A stretch of 64,000 bases of DNA from Nymphaea colorata (taxonomy: Eukaryota > Streptophyta > Magnoliopsida > Nymphaeales > Nymphaeaceae): assembly GCF_008831285.2 (NCBI RefSeq), contig NW_022204507.1, positions 6,096,174 through 6,160,173 on the forward strand. The letters are read 5' to 3'. This document shows, in pieces, positions 1-11,135 of this stretch (the first letter of the stretch is position 1; every line of letters begins with the position of its first letter). Position numbers and translations under genes: made by a program. The notes under the pieces are model-generated. The model was not told the DNA's origin. It searched no databases and saw only the letters and a program-made list of their open reading frames with translations.

Positions 1-65
1 TGCTGGAGGCCGCAAAGCCAGTTTTCTCTGCTATCTAAACTTATAGACATGATTTTAAATTTGGT

Positions 66-570
66 AAGAAACAACACACACACACACAAATATATATACA
101 TTAAGTTAATCATATTTTGGATGGTTATAATGTTTTTAATAATCTAAAAATGAATGGCTCTTTTAACATCAAAATTTGGAACATTGTAGAAAAGAACAAT
201 TCTTTCATGAAAATAACTTGAACCGAAACATGATTTTTATAAATTTAGTATTAATTATATACATATTAGGAGGTTCACATTTTATTTAAAATATCTTTTA
301 ATATAAATTTGAGAGGTATGGTTTTATCCCTTAGCGAAGTGGTATGGTGTGTGTGTGTGTGTATTAATGACATTAGGGATGGGGTACAGACGCTTCAGGC
401 TTACGATCTCAACTATTAACTATGAAAATACTCTTAAGATAATATCTAAAAGGTTAGATTGTTATAGAAAAAAAATGTTTTTAACATTGCACTTAGATGT
501 ATATAATTGTCCACTTGGTTCAACCATCATCTTCTGGTGTCTTTCTCTCTCTCTGTCTCTCTCATATTAC
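66..570. repeat. Simple-sequence stretches in far NLR-A upstream region
   Basis: This gene-free stretch contains an AC run near 70-87, a GT run near 346-361 and a CT-rich run near 540-567. The unit B counterpart duplicates part of it: the segment around 22,171-22,250 is repeated at 22,310-22,390. I see no gene in 1-1,150. Confidence 0.7.
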
Positions 571-849
571 TTTATGCGAATCTTAACATTATGAGAAAGG
601 TTAAGATCTGGCTGTTGGATTCAATATGTATTTTTGCAACCGAGTCCAATATGTAGATCTGGCTGTTGGATTGCAGATCATATATATAAATTATTTTTAC
701 ATAATAAAATCAATGAAATAAAAGATTAACAAGAAATCTGACAAGTCCGAAAGGCGGAACTCTAGGGGATGTAGAAGGCTTGGCTTTGGGGATTTTTCCA
801 CCAGATTTATTTAGGAGCAAGTAAATTAAGAAATTGAATTTCTTCTTGA

Positions 850-1206
850 ACACAACCTATAAAAAATGTGTCAATGAGTATTTTTCTCATGTATTCTAGT
901 ATTATAACAGATCACACCACGATTGATGGGAATCAAAGTTAATGCCAATGAAGAAAATATAATGAATTGGAGAGACAAAAGTAGCAATATGAACGTAGCT
1001 AGTCTGGAAGAGAAGAAGAATACAGTGTAAGGAATTGACGAAACAGCATGAAAGGACTGAAGCCAATGAGTAACAACTGACAGAATTGAGGGCGGAATAT
1101 CTTGAGCCATCAAGGGCCGAATTTCTTCCGTAACTTGATTACTTCAGCGCTCTACCACTTGCAAGAGGATAATGTGGTGGTGGTGGTGATGAAATGGACC
1201 CACCTG
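850..1206 (+). promoter_or_regulatory. Proximal upstream region of NLR-A with inverted-repeat box
   Basis: A TATA-like CCTATAAAAAA lies at 856-866. At 1,150-1,206, CTCTACCAC is followed by a GTGGTGGTGG run and then by GGACCCAC. The same arrangement recurs upstream of NLR-B (22,900-22,955), at 13,037-13,100, 32,231-32,290 and 49,767-49,826, and before two short CC-like fossils (39,037 and 56,197). The box is directly seen; a promoter or 5'-leader role is inferred from position. Confidence 0.4.
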
Positions 1207-1467
1207 CTCAATTTGAATTTTATGTGCAGTTTTTTGCCTATTTTCTTCACATCCTTCTGAAATTTCTTCTTTTCCTCTGCCCTTCAATCTACCGAGAAAT
1301 GGGAGTGGGGTTGCAGGAGATGGGGGCAGTAATAGATGCTCCTGTGCAAACAGCCATTTCTACTGCAACCAATTTGTTGAAAGAGACAAAAGACTACATC
1401 TTGAATGCCAAAGACAATCTGAAATAGCTCCAAAGGATCCGGAAAATCTTCCAAAAGGCCATCAAAG
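1194..1467 (+). pseudogene. NLR-A N-terminal coiled-coil piece (broken)
   Basis: This is the start of an Rx-type coiled-coil domain. The reading frame opens at 1,194, but the likelier start is the ATG at 1,320 (MGAVIDAPVQ...), because that position is conserved in NLR-B at 23,072. The frame ends at TAG 1,425-1,427 (after DNLK). It then continues with recognisable CC sequence (LQRI, KIFQKAIKDAD) to a second stop near 1,475. A one-base shift there connects it to the frame beginning at 1,468. The intended protein would be a cytosolic immune receptor; as read, the N-terminus cannot be joined to the NB-ARC without two changes. Confidence 0.75.
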
Positions 1468-3027
1468 ATGCTGATTGAGTCCTTTTTCAGCAAGGAGTGC
1501 GACAGACAACTAGAGTTTGAGCTCAAGGATGTTCTTTATGATGCCGAGGATATCATTGAAGGATATCGAAGCAAAATTGAGGCCAGCAAGAGGGATCAGG
1601 TACGGAAGCGGTCTTTGACCACAGCACTCTCTTCCTATTATGAAGATGTTTCTTTTCGTTACCAACTTGGTAACAAAATCAAGAAAGTCAATGAAAGGCT
1701 TGATAAAATAAAGAAAGATTGGGACATGGTGGATAGGCTCAAAAAAACACCAAAAGAGGGTGGTAAGGACCCTGTTCATGGTGAACATGTCAACGCCAAA
1801 AAGGCAACCCATCACATAGGAATACAACAGCCCATTGGAAGGGAGAATGACAAAAAGGTGTTAGTAGAAATGCTCTCGTCGAATGACTTTTGTAGTAAGA
1901 CTGAGAAGGGTGGTGCTTCTATTATCTCCATTGTTGGAAATGGAGGGATTGGTAAAATGACTCTTGCAAACATGGTATTTAATGAAGTTGAACAACAGTT
2001 CATGGAACACAGATGGTGGCTTTGTGTTTCGGAAAGGCCAAACCATAAGGATTTAGTGCGGCAGATACTAAGGGAACTGTGCAAGAGTGTTGGAGAAAAC
2101 ACTGATTGTTCCTTGACTGTCTTATGCACACAATTACTGAATGAGCACTCAAAGGAAAAAATTTTTTTGGTCCAAGATGATGTATGGGAAGTAAAATGGT
2201 GGGAGGAAGAGATCCGGGGAACATTGATGGCGGGAGCAATCGGGAGCAAAATTTTGATTACCAGTAGAAAGAAATATGTGTTTGAGGGGATGGGTGCTTT
2301 TTATATGCATGAATTACAAGAATTTAGTTTCCACCAAAGTTGGTACTTGTTTGTGAAGGAGGTTTTAAGAGAAGGCCAAACAGAAGAAGATTTGGTGATG
2401 CATAAGATCAAATTTGTTGGAGAGGGAATAGTAAAGAAGTATGGTGGGTTGCCACTTGTGATTAAGATGGTGGGGTCCATGATGCGCGCCAAGAAAATGA
2501 GTAGGGAGGACTGGAATTCCGTCATGGATAGTAAGATATGGGAATGGAAGACTCCTGCAGCCTCATCATCGTCCACTGAAATAGGTGGCGTTATTCTTCC
2601 TGGTCTCATGCTGAGCTACGATGACTTGCCATATTATTTGAAGAGTTATTTTGTGTATTGCTGCATTTATCCAAAGGATTATGAGATTGAAATTGGGACA
2701 TTAATCATGCAATGGGTGGCACACGGATTGATTGAGGTTGGCATAGATGTTGAAGCAACAACAAGCCAATACATTGAAAATTTGATAAGGCGGTGTTTGA
2801 TTGAAGAAATCGATTTGAAGAGCATCAAACTGCATGACATTTTACATGACCTTGCCTTATTCATAGGTGGAAGGGAACATGGCCATGCCTCTACTACTGA
2901 GGTGTATCATTACTTGGTGTACACGATGCAGAGGCACACAAGCATAATACCGTGGAAACAGCAAATAAGGTGTGCACATTGTTGGCTGATTCCAATTCTT
3001 ACTTGCAGGTTTATATTGAACACTTGA
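1468..3027 (+). CDS. CC-NB-ARC reading frame of NLR-A (LRR not in frame)
   Basis: This is a 519-codon frame and the longest in the window. The CC remainder contains LKDVLYDAEDIIEG (residues about 20-33). NB-ARC motifs follow in order: a P-loop written GNGGIGKMT (the usual T or S after GK is M), RNBS-A, kinase-2 FLVQDDVW, RNBS-B GSKILITSRKK, GLPL as GGLPLVIK, RNBS-D YCCIYPKDYE, and the MHD position as LHD in KLHDILHDLA. A short deletion near 2,901 relative to B and C throws the last ~45 residues out of frame, so the protein ends before the LRR. NLRs of this class act as ADP/ATP switches. The altered P-loop and missing LRR argue against a normal receptor, but a truncated CN-type product cannot be excluded. 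The start at 1,468 is simply the first ATG after the frame break. Confidence 0.75.
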   Translation: MLIESFFSKECDRQLEFELKDVLYDAEDIIEGYRSKIEASKRDQVRKRSLTTALSSYYEDVSFRYQLGNKIKKVNERLDKIKKDWDMVDRLKKTPKEGGKDPVHGEHVNAKKATHHIGIQQPIGRENDKKVLVEMLSSNDFCSKTEKGGASIISIVGNGGIGKMTLANMVFNEVEQQFMEHRWWLCVSERPNHKDLVRQILRELCKSVGENTDCSLTVLCTQLLNEHSKEKIFLVQDDVWEVKWWEEEIRGTLMAGAIGSKILITSRKKYVFEGMGAFYMHELQEFSFHQSWYLFVKEVLREGQTEEDLVMHKIKFVGEGIVKKYGGLPLVIKMVGSMMRAKKMSREDWNSVMDSKIWEWKTPAASSSSTEIGGVILPGLMLSYDDLPYYLKSYFVYCCIYPKDYEIEIGTLIMQWVAHGLIEVGIDVEATTSQYIENLIRRCLIEEIDLKSIKLHDILHDLALFIGGREHGHASTTEVYHYLVYTMQRHTSIIPWKQQIRCAHCWLIPILTCRFILNT

Positions 3028-4934
3028 CCAATTTCAAGTGGTTGAGGGTGTTATCATTGAGGGGATGTGAAATGGATGAGCTGCCAAAGTCCATTGAATA
3101 TGTTTCAATTGAAAAATATGTCGATCAAAGCAATTCTAAAGTGAAACGGTTGCCCAGTTCAATCTGCAGACTCTGTAATTTGCAAACATTGGATTTAAAT
3201 TATAGTAAAATTGAATAGTTGCTCAAGGAAATGGGTGAACTCTACAACTTGAGGTATCTTGGGCTGAAATGGACATGGGAATTGAAATTAATAGCATAAG
3301 GCTTGAGGAAGCTTACCAATTTGCGGACCTTGCATAGATTTGTGGTATGTGATGACAAAGGGGACACAAAGGGATGCGATATTATGGAACTAAAAGACTT
3401 GAACAAACTACAGGGGGAATTTTCAATACAAGGGTTGGGGGGGACAAGTAAACCAATTGTCTGTGAAAGAAATGCACAATTGCTTAAGGAGAAGCATGGC
3501 ATAATTAGTTTGGAATTACTGGAGGTGTTTCTGAACAGAGTAATGACAAACAGAGTGGTGCGCTGGAGGCATTGGAACCTCCACTTGGGCTGGAGTGCTT
3601 GGAGATAGGTGATTATAAAGGAAAGATGCCAGTTTGGGATTTGAATACTAAGTATACCAAGCTACATTCACTAAAACTGGATAGATGCCATTTATGGGAA
3701 AAACTAATAAGCATTACCTCGTTGAAAGTACTAAATGTCATCAATTGCCCAGCACTATGTGAAATAGCTAGCACGCTTGCCTTGGAGTCGTTGAAGGTGG
3801 AGGAATGCTGCAGCCTAGAGCAATGACCTCATCACATGCCTGCTCTCAAGTGGTTGGACGTGGCACTTTGTGACAGCCTAGAGCAATTGCCTCATCACAT
3901 GCCTGCTCTCAAGTTGTTGATGGTGTGGGCATGTGATATCCTAAAGGCTCTTGTTAACATGCCTGCTTGGAGTCATTGGAGGTGAGTTATTGTGACGGCC
4001 TAGAGCATTTACATGACATGCTTGCTCTCAAGTCATTGATGGTGCGGAGATGTGATAGGCTGAAGACTCTAGCTGGCCTGCCTTGGAGTCGTTGGAAGAA
4101 GAATTTTGTGACAGCCTAGAGCAATTACCTCATGACATGCCTGCTCTCAAGTCGTTGAAGGCGTACGGAGCTAATAGACTGAAGGCACTTGTAAACGTTC
4201 CCATAGTTGAGGAGTTGATGGTGGAAGGTTTGCTCAACTGGGAAGGGTGGCCAGCAGATAGATTAGGGGAAACAACATTGACTTCTATGCCAAGGTTAAG
4301 AGAGGCGAATTTTATGAATTGTCCAAAGATGCAGACACAAGGCTTGCTTGATCCTCTATTGGAGCTGGCGGGGCATGATGGTCAAGTGACTCAGCTCCAA
4401 AGTCAGTCAGTGTGTTGGTGCCTAAGTGCAAGATTGGGATAAAAATTCCTTGAGCAACTGCCTAACCTCATTGAGTTAAGGTTGGATCCAGACTCAGCAG
4501 TACTACTGCCATTGCCATTGCCATTGGAGGTATCAACATTTCTACCCTCCCTCAAGTCTCTATCTTTGAGCGACACGAATCTTGATGAGGTCAAATTGGG
4601 AAGGGTGCCTCAGTGCTTGTGGGGTCTCTCCCAACTGGGGACATTGTTCCTAAAGTATTTCTATGAGGACATCAGCTTGGGCGGCCACTGGCAATGCCTC
4701 CCAAAACTGAGATACCTAGAGCTTCAATCCTTCCCCAATCTGAAGTCTCTGGTGGGCATTACTACCCACCAAAATGAAAATGATGCAGTAGCAACAACAT
4801 GTCCCATGGATGCAAACGAACAGATCGCCTGCCTCTCGAAACTTGAAAAGTTGGTAATTTACTTTTGTCCAGCACTCCATCTGCCGCAGAAACTCAGAGA
4901 CCATCTTGGTGAAAGGTTATCCATCCTAGGCTAA
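3006..4934 (+). pseudogene. NLR-A leucine-rich repeat region (broken)
   Basis: The LRR half of NLR-A lies in several frames. The first repeats (LRVLSLRGCEMDELPKSIEY) start near 3,040. There is a stop near 3,218, another frame at 3,303-3,608, then one at 3,572-3,826 and a run of 20-21-residue repeats of the type CDxLExLxxMPALxSLxV (about 3,790-4,190). The final stretch, 4,083-4,934, is one frame interrupted only by TAA at 4,440-4,442, where B and C have TGG. An excised short direct repeat (GGAATT) near 3,515 explains one frame break. The frame closes at 4,934 with LRDHLGERLSILG. The family uses LRRs for effector sensing; this copy is not translatable as one protein. Confidence 0.8.
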
Positions 4935-4984
4935 AGTGGTCGAGGTGCTGTTATATCATGTTACAGAACCTTTTCTGTTTCGTA

Positions 4985-5560
4985 GGCTGAAGCCTTCAGT
5001 ATTTACATATGTCCTGCACTTGATCTGCCGCAGGAGTTAAGATGCCATCTTGGAGGAAAGGTAACAATTATCCGATATGTTTTAGTGTTTAAAATTGTTG
5101 GCAGATTTTTTTTTTTTGGTCAAGTATGAATCTTTTGCATTTCGTCTGCTCTTTTTTTCTCTTCTTTGTTTGATTTAGGTCTTGTACGTTTTTTATGTCA
5201 TGTTTTCCATCTGCAAAAGTAGAGTGAATCTGTAAAAATCAATAGATTGCAACTGCTTTCAGCAAACATGACAGAAGCCCATAGGGCTTGGTCATGTTGG
5301 TGTGGTTTCACTGAGAACATCAGCTTGGGAGGCCAGAGGAGATGCCTCCCGAAACTGAGAAAGCCAGTTCTTTTTTACTTCCCCAATCTCAAGTCTTCTG
5401 TTGGGCTCAAATAATATTACTCCTCAACCAAATGATGCAGTAGCAACCACATTTCTCACGGATAAACAGGAACAGATCGCCTTCTTCTAGAAGCTTCAAT
5501 GGTTGGGCAGCTAAGAGACCATCTTGGAGAAAGGTTTACAATTACTGAAATGTTTTATGC
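4985..5560 (+). pseudogene. Two decayed extra copies of the NLR-A C-terminal LRR module
   Basis: After the NLR-A stop, sequence matching its last LRR module appears twice more. At about 4,985-5,090 a frame reads IYICPALDLPQELRCHLGG, parallel to IYFCPALHLPQKLRDHLGE of NLR-A. At about 5,311-5,560 pieces such as ISLGGQRRCLPKLRKP and QLRDHLGERFTI repeat the longer module. Both carry stops and indels. The same two copies sit behind NLR-B and NLR-C, so they predate the segmental duplication. Confidence 0.65.
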
Positions 5561-5708
5561 CATGTTTTCCACTTTCTCTTTCACCCACCGTACATTTGGT
5601 CAATTAGTTCTTAGCCGATCCAACCACCATTTAATTTTTATGCATCCACATAATATTTTTCTTCCTTTATTTTTCTTGGCTGTCACATCATGATAGAATG
5701 GACAGTCT

Positions 5709-5709
<1 letters not shown>

Positions 5710-5743
<34 letters not shown>

Positions 5744-6300
5744 GTTCCAAATCTGTTGGATCCATATCCAAAACCTGTAAGGTTGTTAACAGAGATGCTC
5801 ACTTCCTATTGTATTGCTGAGTCCTCCACCTAAGGCTAATATTGGCAAATATTAAAATCTCTAAGTAAGTGGGCTTGTATTCTTAACTCTTGAGAAGATG
5901 CACTAGCCAGTACTATATACATTCGTTCACAATAATTTATAGCTCATGCATTTTAAAATTTCCTTTTAATTCCGGGGGATATATTGAAGTATTAAAATTT
6001 TAAATCGTTTGCAATGTGTAAGGTTCTAAGAAATCAAACCAACATATCCAAATCGTCAGAAGTATGATTTTATCATATGGGTAGAATTATGAGTCGAGAA
6101 TCTTAAAAGTTTTGATTCTCTCTTGGCGCATGTTATGATGATTTTAATACACCAATTCCAGAATTTTAGTTCTTGCTCTATCAAACACATAATTTTCAAT
6201 TTTAAAATCAATGTTCCAGACTATCAAAGGGAAACTAGAATTGGAAGTTTCATTCCAATTCTAGTTGAAGGTGAAATTTTGTTTCTATAACACAAGGTCG
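5710..6300. other. Spacer with TG/TA microsatellite, no gene seen
   Basis: A GT run passes into a TA run at about 5,711-5,742. The equivalents are 27,221-27,258 and 44,760-44,790, with different TA lengths. The rest matches the spacers of B and C and shows no coding potential that I can support. Confidence 0.6.
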
Positions 6301-6550
6301 GCATCTTAAACTTTGTCCTCTAAGGCTTTCTAGAAGTGTTTATGGCATCATTGAAGGTGGTTCCACGAAAAGTTGGAGGTGGCTATTCAGTTCCGTCTAA
6401 GCAGGGCCAAAAGGTTAAAAAATTGGCTTTTTGCATGCACTCTTCACAAGGTTGCACTCTAAGAGATCATTCAATTGCCATGGAACCTAAGAGAACCCAT
6501 GCATTCTGTTTTAAAAATGATTTTCAAATCAAACCCTGCCCATGGGATAG

Positions 6551-6800
6551 GGATGTCAACGGATCAGATTTCAGTCGGATATACCCTTAATCATATGTGT
6601 TTTCCCAAATATTCACATATTCGGATTCAAATACGAAACAAAAAAATCATATCGAAGTCTGAATCTGAAATCTGACTTTTACAATCCAACTCCAGTTTTT
6701 ATATTTAAGTTCAAATCCAAATCCGAATTCATCGAATATTTAATGTATATCTGAATCCAAATACGAATGGATGTCACTTCTTAAATCCATATCCAAACTA
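6551..6800. repeat. GGATGTCA-type repeat, right end decayed
   Basis: The left end reads GGATGTCAACGGATCAGATT. Internal GAATCCAAAT-type sequence follows, like the MITEs at 15,068 and 14,351. I could not place a matching inverted right end. Confidence 0.5.
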
Positions 6801-7794
6801 CTATTTTTTGGAATTTTCAATATGAGATCTAAGGGTATCAAACAAAACCTAAAAACAAGAATGTTTATTAACATAAAAAGGATTTGCTCAACATTCACTT
6901 TTGTCTTAGAATTTAGATGTTCCTCACTTTTTCTACAATCACATATGTCCTATAACCACATATAATTTTGTAAGATAATATCGGACCCAACTAATTGACT
7001 GGGATCCGATCTGTTTGTTCGTGGGCCTCAAGTGAATTTTTGCACCTAAACGTGGGAAGGCAACGAGGGTGTTCTTTCACATCCAACTGCTTTTCTCTCC
7101 CCCTCTTTTGCCGTTACTCATGGATTCCACATAAGTAAATTACCATTAACACTACGGACATATTGCATTATTGCCATTTTCGTGGGAGGTTAAGTTTTTT
7201 TATTCCGCACTATAATTTATGGTTGACTTTTCAAAATGCTTCTATGAAATTAGTCAAAGCCACACGGAAATAGTTAAGAAATTAATGTCATTTAGGTAAT
7301 GTGTAATCATTAATTAGCTTGACCAACAACATTTTATTAAAAAAACACATAAACACTTGCAGTTGACATAAATCATCCTAAACTTTGTTTAATTTATTTA
7401 TTTTTTTAAGACAGAGAAAATAGTTTCGTTATATATTATACTTTTCAAAATGTCCTTGCCCAAATGAGTTTGTGTTCAAAAAGTTTCCTATGTATTCCTG
7501 TGAGTTGTGGAAATTCTTTATATAAGGAAAAAGGAAATGTATGTCCTCAGGAATGAATTTTAAATTAGGGCAAGAAGAAAAGGAAAAAAGGTCAAGAAGT
7601 GGTTTTTTATAAAAGTACTTGTACACATTGATAGAAATTTTAGAAAGGCCAAATGTATTTAAGGTAACCACATTTAAAAGCTACAAGTGGTTATCATTTT
7701 AATTTAGAGGAAAAGGAGTGTACAATTTTTTGCCTTGGCTATACTGTCCTACTGGCACAAGCATCTTTATTTTTGTCTCATTAGCTCAAAGCAC

Positions 7795-8086
7795 CCTATT
7801 CTTTAAGGACGACGAATCTCTTCAACAGTAAAGAAAGGTATTTCGTTTTTGAGGATGAATAATCTCTATTTAAGGGTAGAGCTAAGGTTGTCGACGGATC
7901 CAATATCCGACTGCATTAGACACGGAAACAAAAAAGAAAAAAACAATTGACATCCGGTTAAGAAATTGGATGTATTTGGATTTTAAAAATGTCACTAGAT
8001 CAGATTTGGATTCGAATTTATATGTAAATGTAGAAAATTTTAAAAACTTTAAAAATTTATATGCAAATGTAAAAAATTCAACTTAT

Positions 8087-8118
<32 letters not shown>

Positions 8119-8720
8119 TATAATTCAAAATTTTTTATTTCAGCCCTCTTAAAATTTTGAAACTATAATTGGCCCTTGTGACAAAAACAATTCTGCTTTC
8201 ACATATCAAAATATGGTCTGGATTTCATTCCATAATTAAAGGTTGGATTCCAACTTCGATCATGTTAAAGTAAAAACTAGATATCCGATTAGATCCAGAC
8301 TGTAAATTTAAAATTTGCATTCACATAAACTTGTCTTCCATTAGCGTTCAAATCTTAATCTTGAATCTAAGTATTTAAACTTCTAATAAATTGAATATGA
8401 TAATACTGTAAATTTGGTTTGAATTTGATGCAATGGAGTATGTTTTGTCTGCTGGCCATACACTCACACAAAGTAGGGGAGAGAAAGGAATTGCTTTTAT
8501 AGAGAGATATAGAAGACACCCACATCTTCTCTTCAACTTGTGGCATTGTTTATTTGTGTTTATGAAGAGAGACACGGGGAGGGAGATGTTATCTGCAGAT
8601 AAGTAGTCCGACATCAAGGAAGAAAAGTAGGTGTGGGGGTCTTGTAAAAGGAGCTCCAATCTGCCCATTAGTCGAGGACACTTGGCACTTGAGGCAAATA
8701 TTCTACCCAAGTATCTTGCT
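7795..8720. repeat. Diverged ~0.9-kb duplicate, copy 1
   Basis: It is similar to 9,985-10,690. Both contain a 'gacgaatctctt/caatgaatctctt' stretch, a GGATCC..ATATC block and, near the end, a segment with ggggagagaa, a purine-rich gaagagagag tract and CACATSTTCTCTTCAA. Similarity is patchy, so this is an old duplication. No coding sequence is supported. Confidence 0.5.
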
Positions 8721-9984
8721 TATTCTTCTTGCTTCTTTAGCTAGTTTTATTGAGTCAGTGGCCTCTTTGTTAGTATCAGTTGTTCCACCTCAAAATTAAA
8801 ACTTAAATTTGTGTGAAACCAGAAAGAAATTCTAGCATGCATGTCTACCTTCTCTACCGTCCCTCACCATCATGGCATAAGGCAGCTCACTCATTCTGCT
8901 ACGAAGACAGACCATATCTGCCAACGTTATTTTTTCATGTCGCTGGGATTCAGATCCATTGGAATCTGGCATCCATCGGACCCAGTTACAAAACTGTACC
9001 AAATCCAAATTCAATTATGAATAAGAATTGTTTGAGTTCTTCTTCTTTTGGAGTTTTCTTTTAAGAACTCTCTTCTGTTTTTGACATCTCAATCTAACAG
9101 GAAAGTTTGGGTCCCAAAGAACACAATGTTCATATTATCAAACACCCTCTAAAGTGTGTGTAAGTTTTTGTTGCTATTCGGCTTGTACACTTCCAGGCCT
9201 TCTCCCTAGCAGGATTCTATGGGAAGTTCGAAGCTTTTTTCATGTATATCTTTGAATCAACGCCTTTAAAGCAAAATTATTGGAATCAAACTGAAGTTAA
9301 CCTATCCAACCCGAATCGCTGTTAAGCCAAATTTTTGGCTGAGCAGGAGGTTAACAACCACACTACCTAGAAAAGACCCAAGGACCCCTCATACCTTTCA
9401 GCTTAAGTGTGACGAACTCACATTTAATTGTTCATATATATTTTTGGTATTATCATTTTTAAAAAAGGTAAATTTTATATAGTGTTTTGCCGATTCATAG
9501 TTGAATCAATTGAATTGGTAAAATAGCCAATTTTACTGAATTGACCAGCTTGATTGATTTGATTCCATGTAAGTATGTTTTTTGCAATAGCAGTATTTAA
9601 AAAAATATAAACTGAACCCTCACAAGATGGTTTCCACAACCATAAATCTTTACTACCCACAAATGTTTTTTTAGAAAATCATCAGACAACGTAAAGATAC
9701 AAGACTAACCGACATTTCATCCAATTATATTAAACAAGAGCTGATAAAAATCGAAGCCTCCAAAAGAGTTAATTTCACTTAATGTTTCTGGAACTTACAA
9801 TAATTTAGAGTGCATTTAAATGTCTCATTTGTTTGCAGGGGATATTATATGAGTGTCGAATAAATCCACTCTAAAGATTAGGGCCTCATGAAACGGTACT
9901 AAAATTTATGTGTTATCTTTCATCGAACACTCACATAATAACGTTCATGCATGTTGTCAAGCAACCCCTAAGAATATTTTAATG
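8721..9984. other. AT-rich spacer, nothing recognised
   Basis: Both strands show only short frames with no recognisable domain, and there is no clear repeat end. It lies inside the unit-A-only segment. Confidence 0.5.
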
Positions 9985-10690
9985 TCAATGAATCTCTTCT
10001 CGACTATTTCTTTTCTAGGGACAAAGTATCTTTATTTATGGGCAGAGCTAAGGATGTCAATGTATCTAATATCTGATTAAATTAGAAAGGAAAATAAAAG
10101 GATTAACATCTGATTAAAAAATTGGATGTATTTGATTTTATAAAATGTTGCTCTCACAATTCTGGAATTGAACTCAATTTAATAAATGTTCAATCAATTT
10201 GGATAAGGGTTTAGGTTCAATTTCAAACAAATATCCTTGTATATTTAATATACAAACAATTCGAAAGATGGCCAGTCCTTCACATGTCAAAATATGGTCG
10301 GAATTTGATTGCATAGTTAACGGATGGTGTCAGACTTGGATCATGTTGAAATGAAAATTAGATATCAGATCGGATCTGGACTACAAATTCAAAAATTTGA
10401 TTCACACAAACTTTTCTTCCATTAATATTCAAATCTTAAATCATATCTAAATATGTGAACTTCTGATATATGGAATAGGGTAATGCCATACATTCGATTT
10501 GAATCTGATCCGATGGGGTATCATTCTTTCGAAGGCCATATGCCACGCAAGGTTGGGGAGAGAATGGAATTGCTTTTTGAAAGAAACAAATGGCACCACA
10601 TGTTCTCTTCAATTTGTCACGCTGACAATTTGTCCTTGTGAAGAGAGAGAGGGAGAAAAGGGGGGAGGGGGAGGGAGTTGATGTGAACAA
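9985..10690. repeat. Diverged ~0.9-kb duplicate, copy 2
   Basis: This is the partner of 7,795-8,720. Its right part (from about 10,539) is the portion also present in units B (27,920) and C (45,455). Confidence 0.5.
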
Positions 10691-10805
10691 GTTTTAAAAA
10701 ACAAGTTAGGCCATAAATGAGTTAAGCAAGTTAAGGGAGTTGAGCTCGAGCTTGATGTTGTTTAATCAAGTCGAGCTCAAGAGGGACAAGCTTGGGCTCG
10801 ACGCA
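10690..10805. repeat. GAGCTCGAG-type interspersed repeat
   Basis: AAGTTAGGCCATAAATGAGT is followed by GAGCTCGAGCTTGA and the near-inverted TCGAGCTCAAG. This is a common style of short plant repeat. Counterparts are near 28,295 (B) and 45,828 (C). Confidence 0.5.
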
Positions 10806-11071
10806 TGTGCTGCCCTACTTGGTGATGCAATGTCGTTGCTATAAGTTTAGGAGTCCCAAACATTTTTATTAACCATATAACAGACAACAAAATACAAGAT
10901 ACCTGAGCTAGAACAAACCAAAAAAGAAGAGACACATAAACCTCAAATACAAAGATAGAAACTAAAACTAACAAAAAAGAAGATAGGCATAAAACCAACC
11001 TCACTGTACAAAAGGATTACAGTCTCATTTCAATCGATTGTTGACAGAAAATACATCAGCTACAAAAAGCC

Positions 11072-11135
11072 ATTTTCAGCACACCATTTCACCACATACA
11101 GACATTTTCTGCACACCATTTCACCACATACAGAT
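11072..11135. repeat. 32-bp tandem repeat, two copies
   Basis: The unit is about CATTTTCTGCACACCATTTC plus ACCACATACAGA. There are two copies here but three in unit B (28,678-28,772) and three in unit C (46,190-46,285). It lies in the 3' part of the LINE fragment. Confidence 0.7.

Larger units (their letters stand above)
6395..10538. other. 4.1-kb segment present only in unit A, no gene recognised
   Basis: Flanks at 6,394 and 10,539 are adjacent in units B (about 27,916) and C (about 45,452). The segment is therefore either an insertion in A or a deletion in the B/C ancestor. It contains a GGATGTCA-type repeat, AT-rich sequence, a TA run near 8,085-8,122 and two diverged copies of one ~0.8-kb block. 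The open frames in it are short and match nothing I know. Confidence 0.65.

Noticed and set aside
1320-4934. NLR-A as one intact CC-NB-ARC-LRR gene with introns hiding the stops
   Set aside because: The stops and shifts fall inside conserved motifs, with no GT..AG pair placed to remove them. They differ between paralogues at exactly the bases where others read through.
11072-11135. 32-bp repeats as a CRISPR-like array
   Set aside because: The repeats abut without unique spacers, are two or three in number, and the genome is a plant's.
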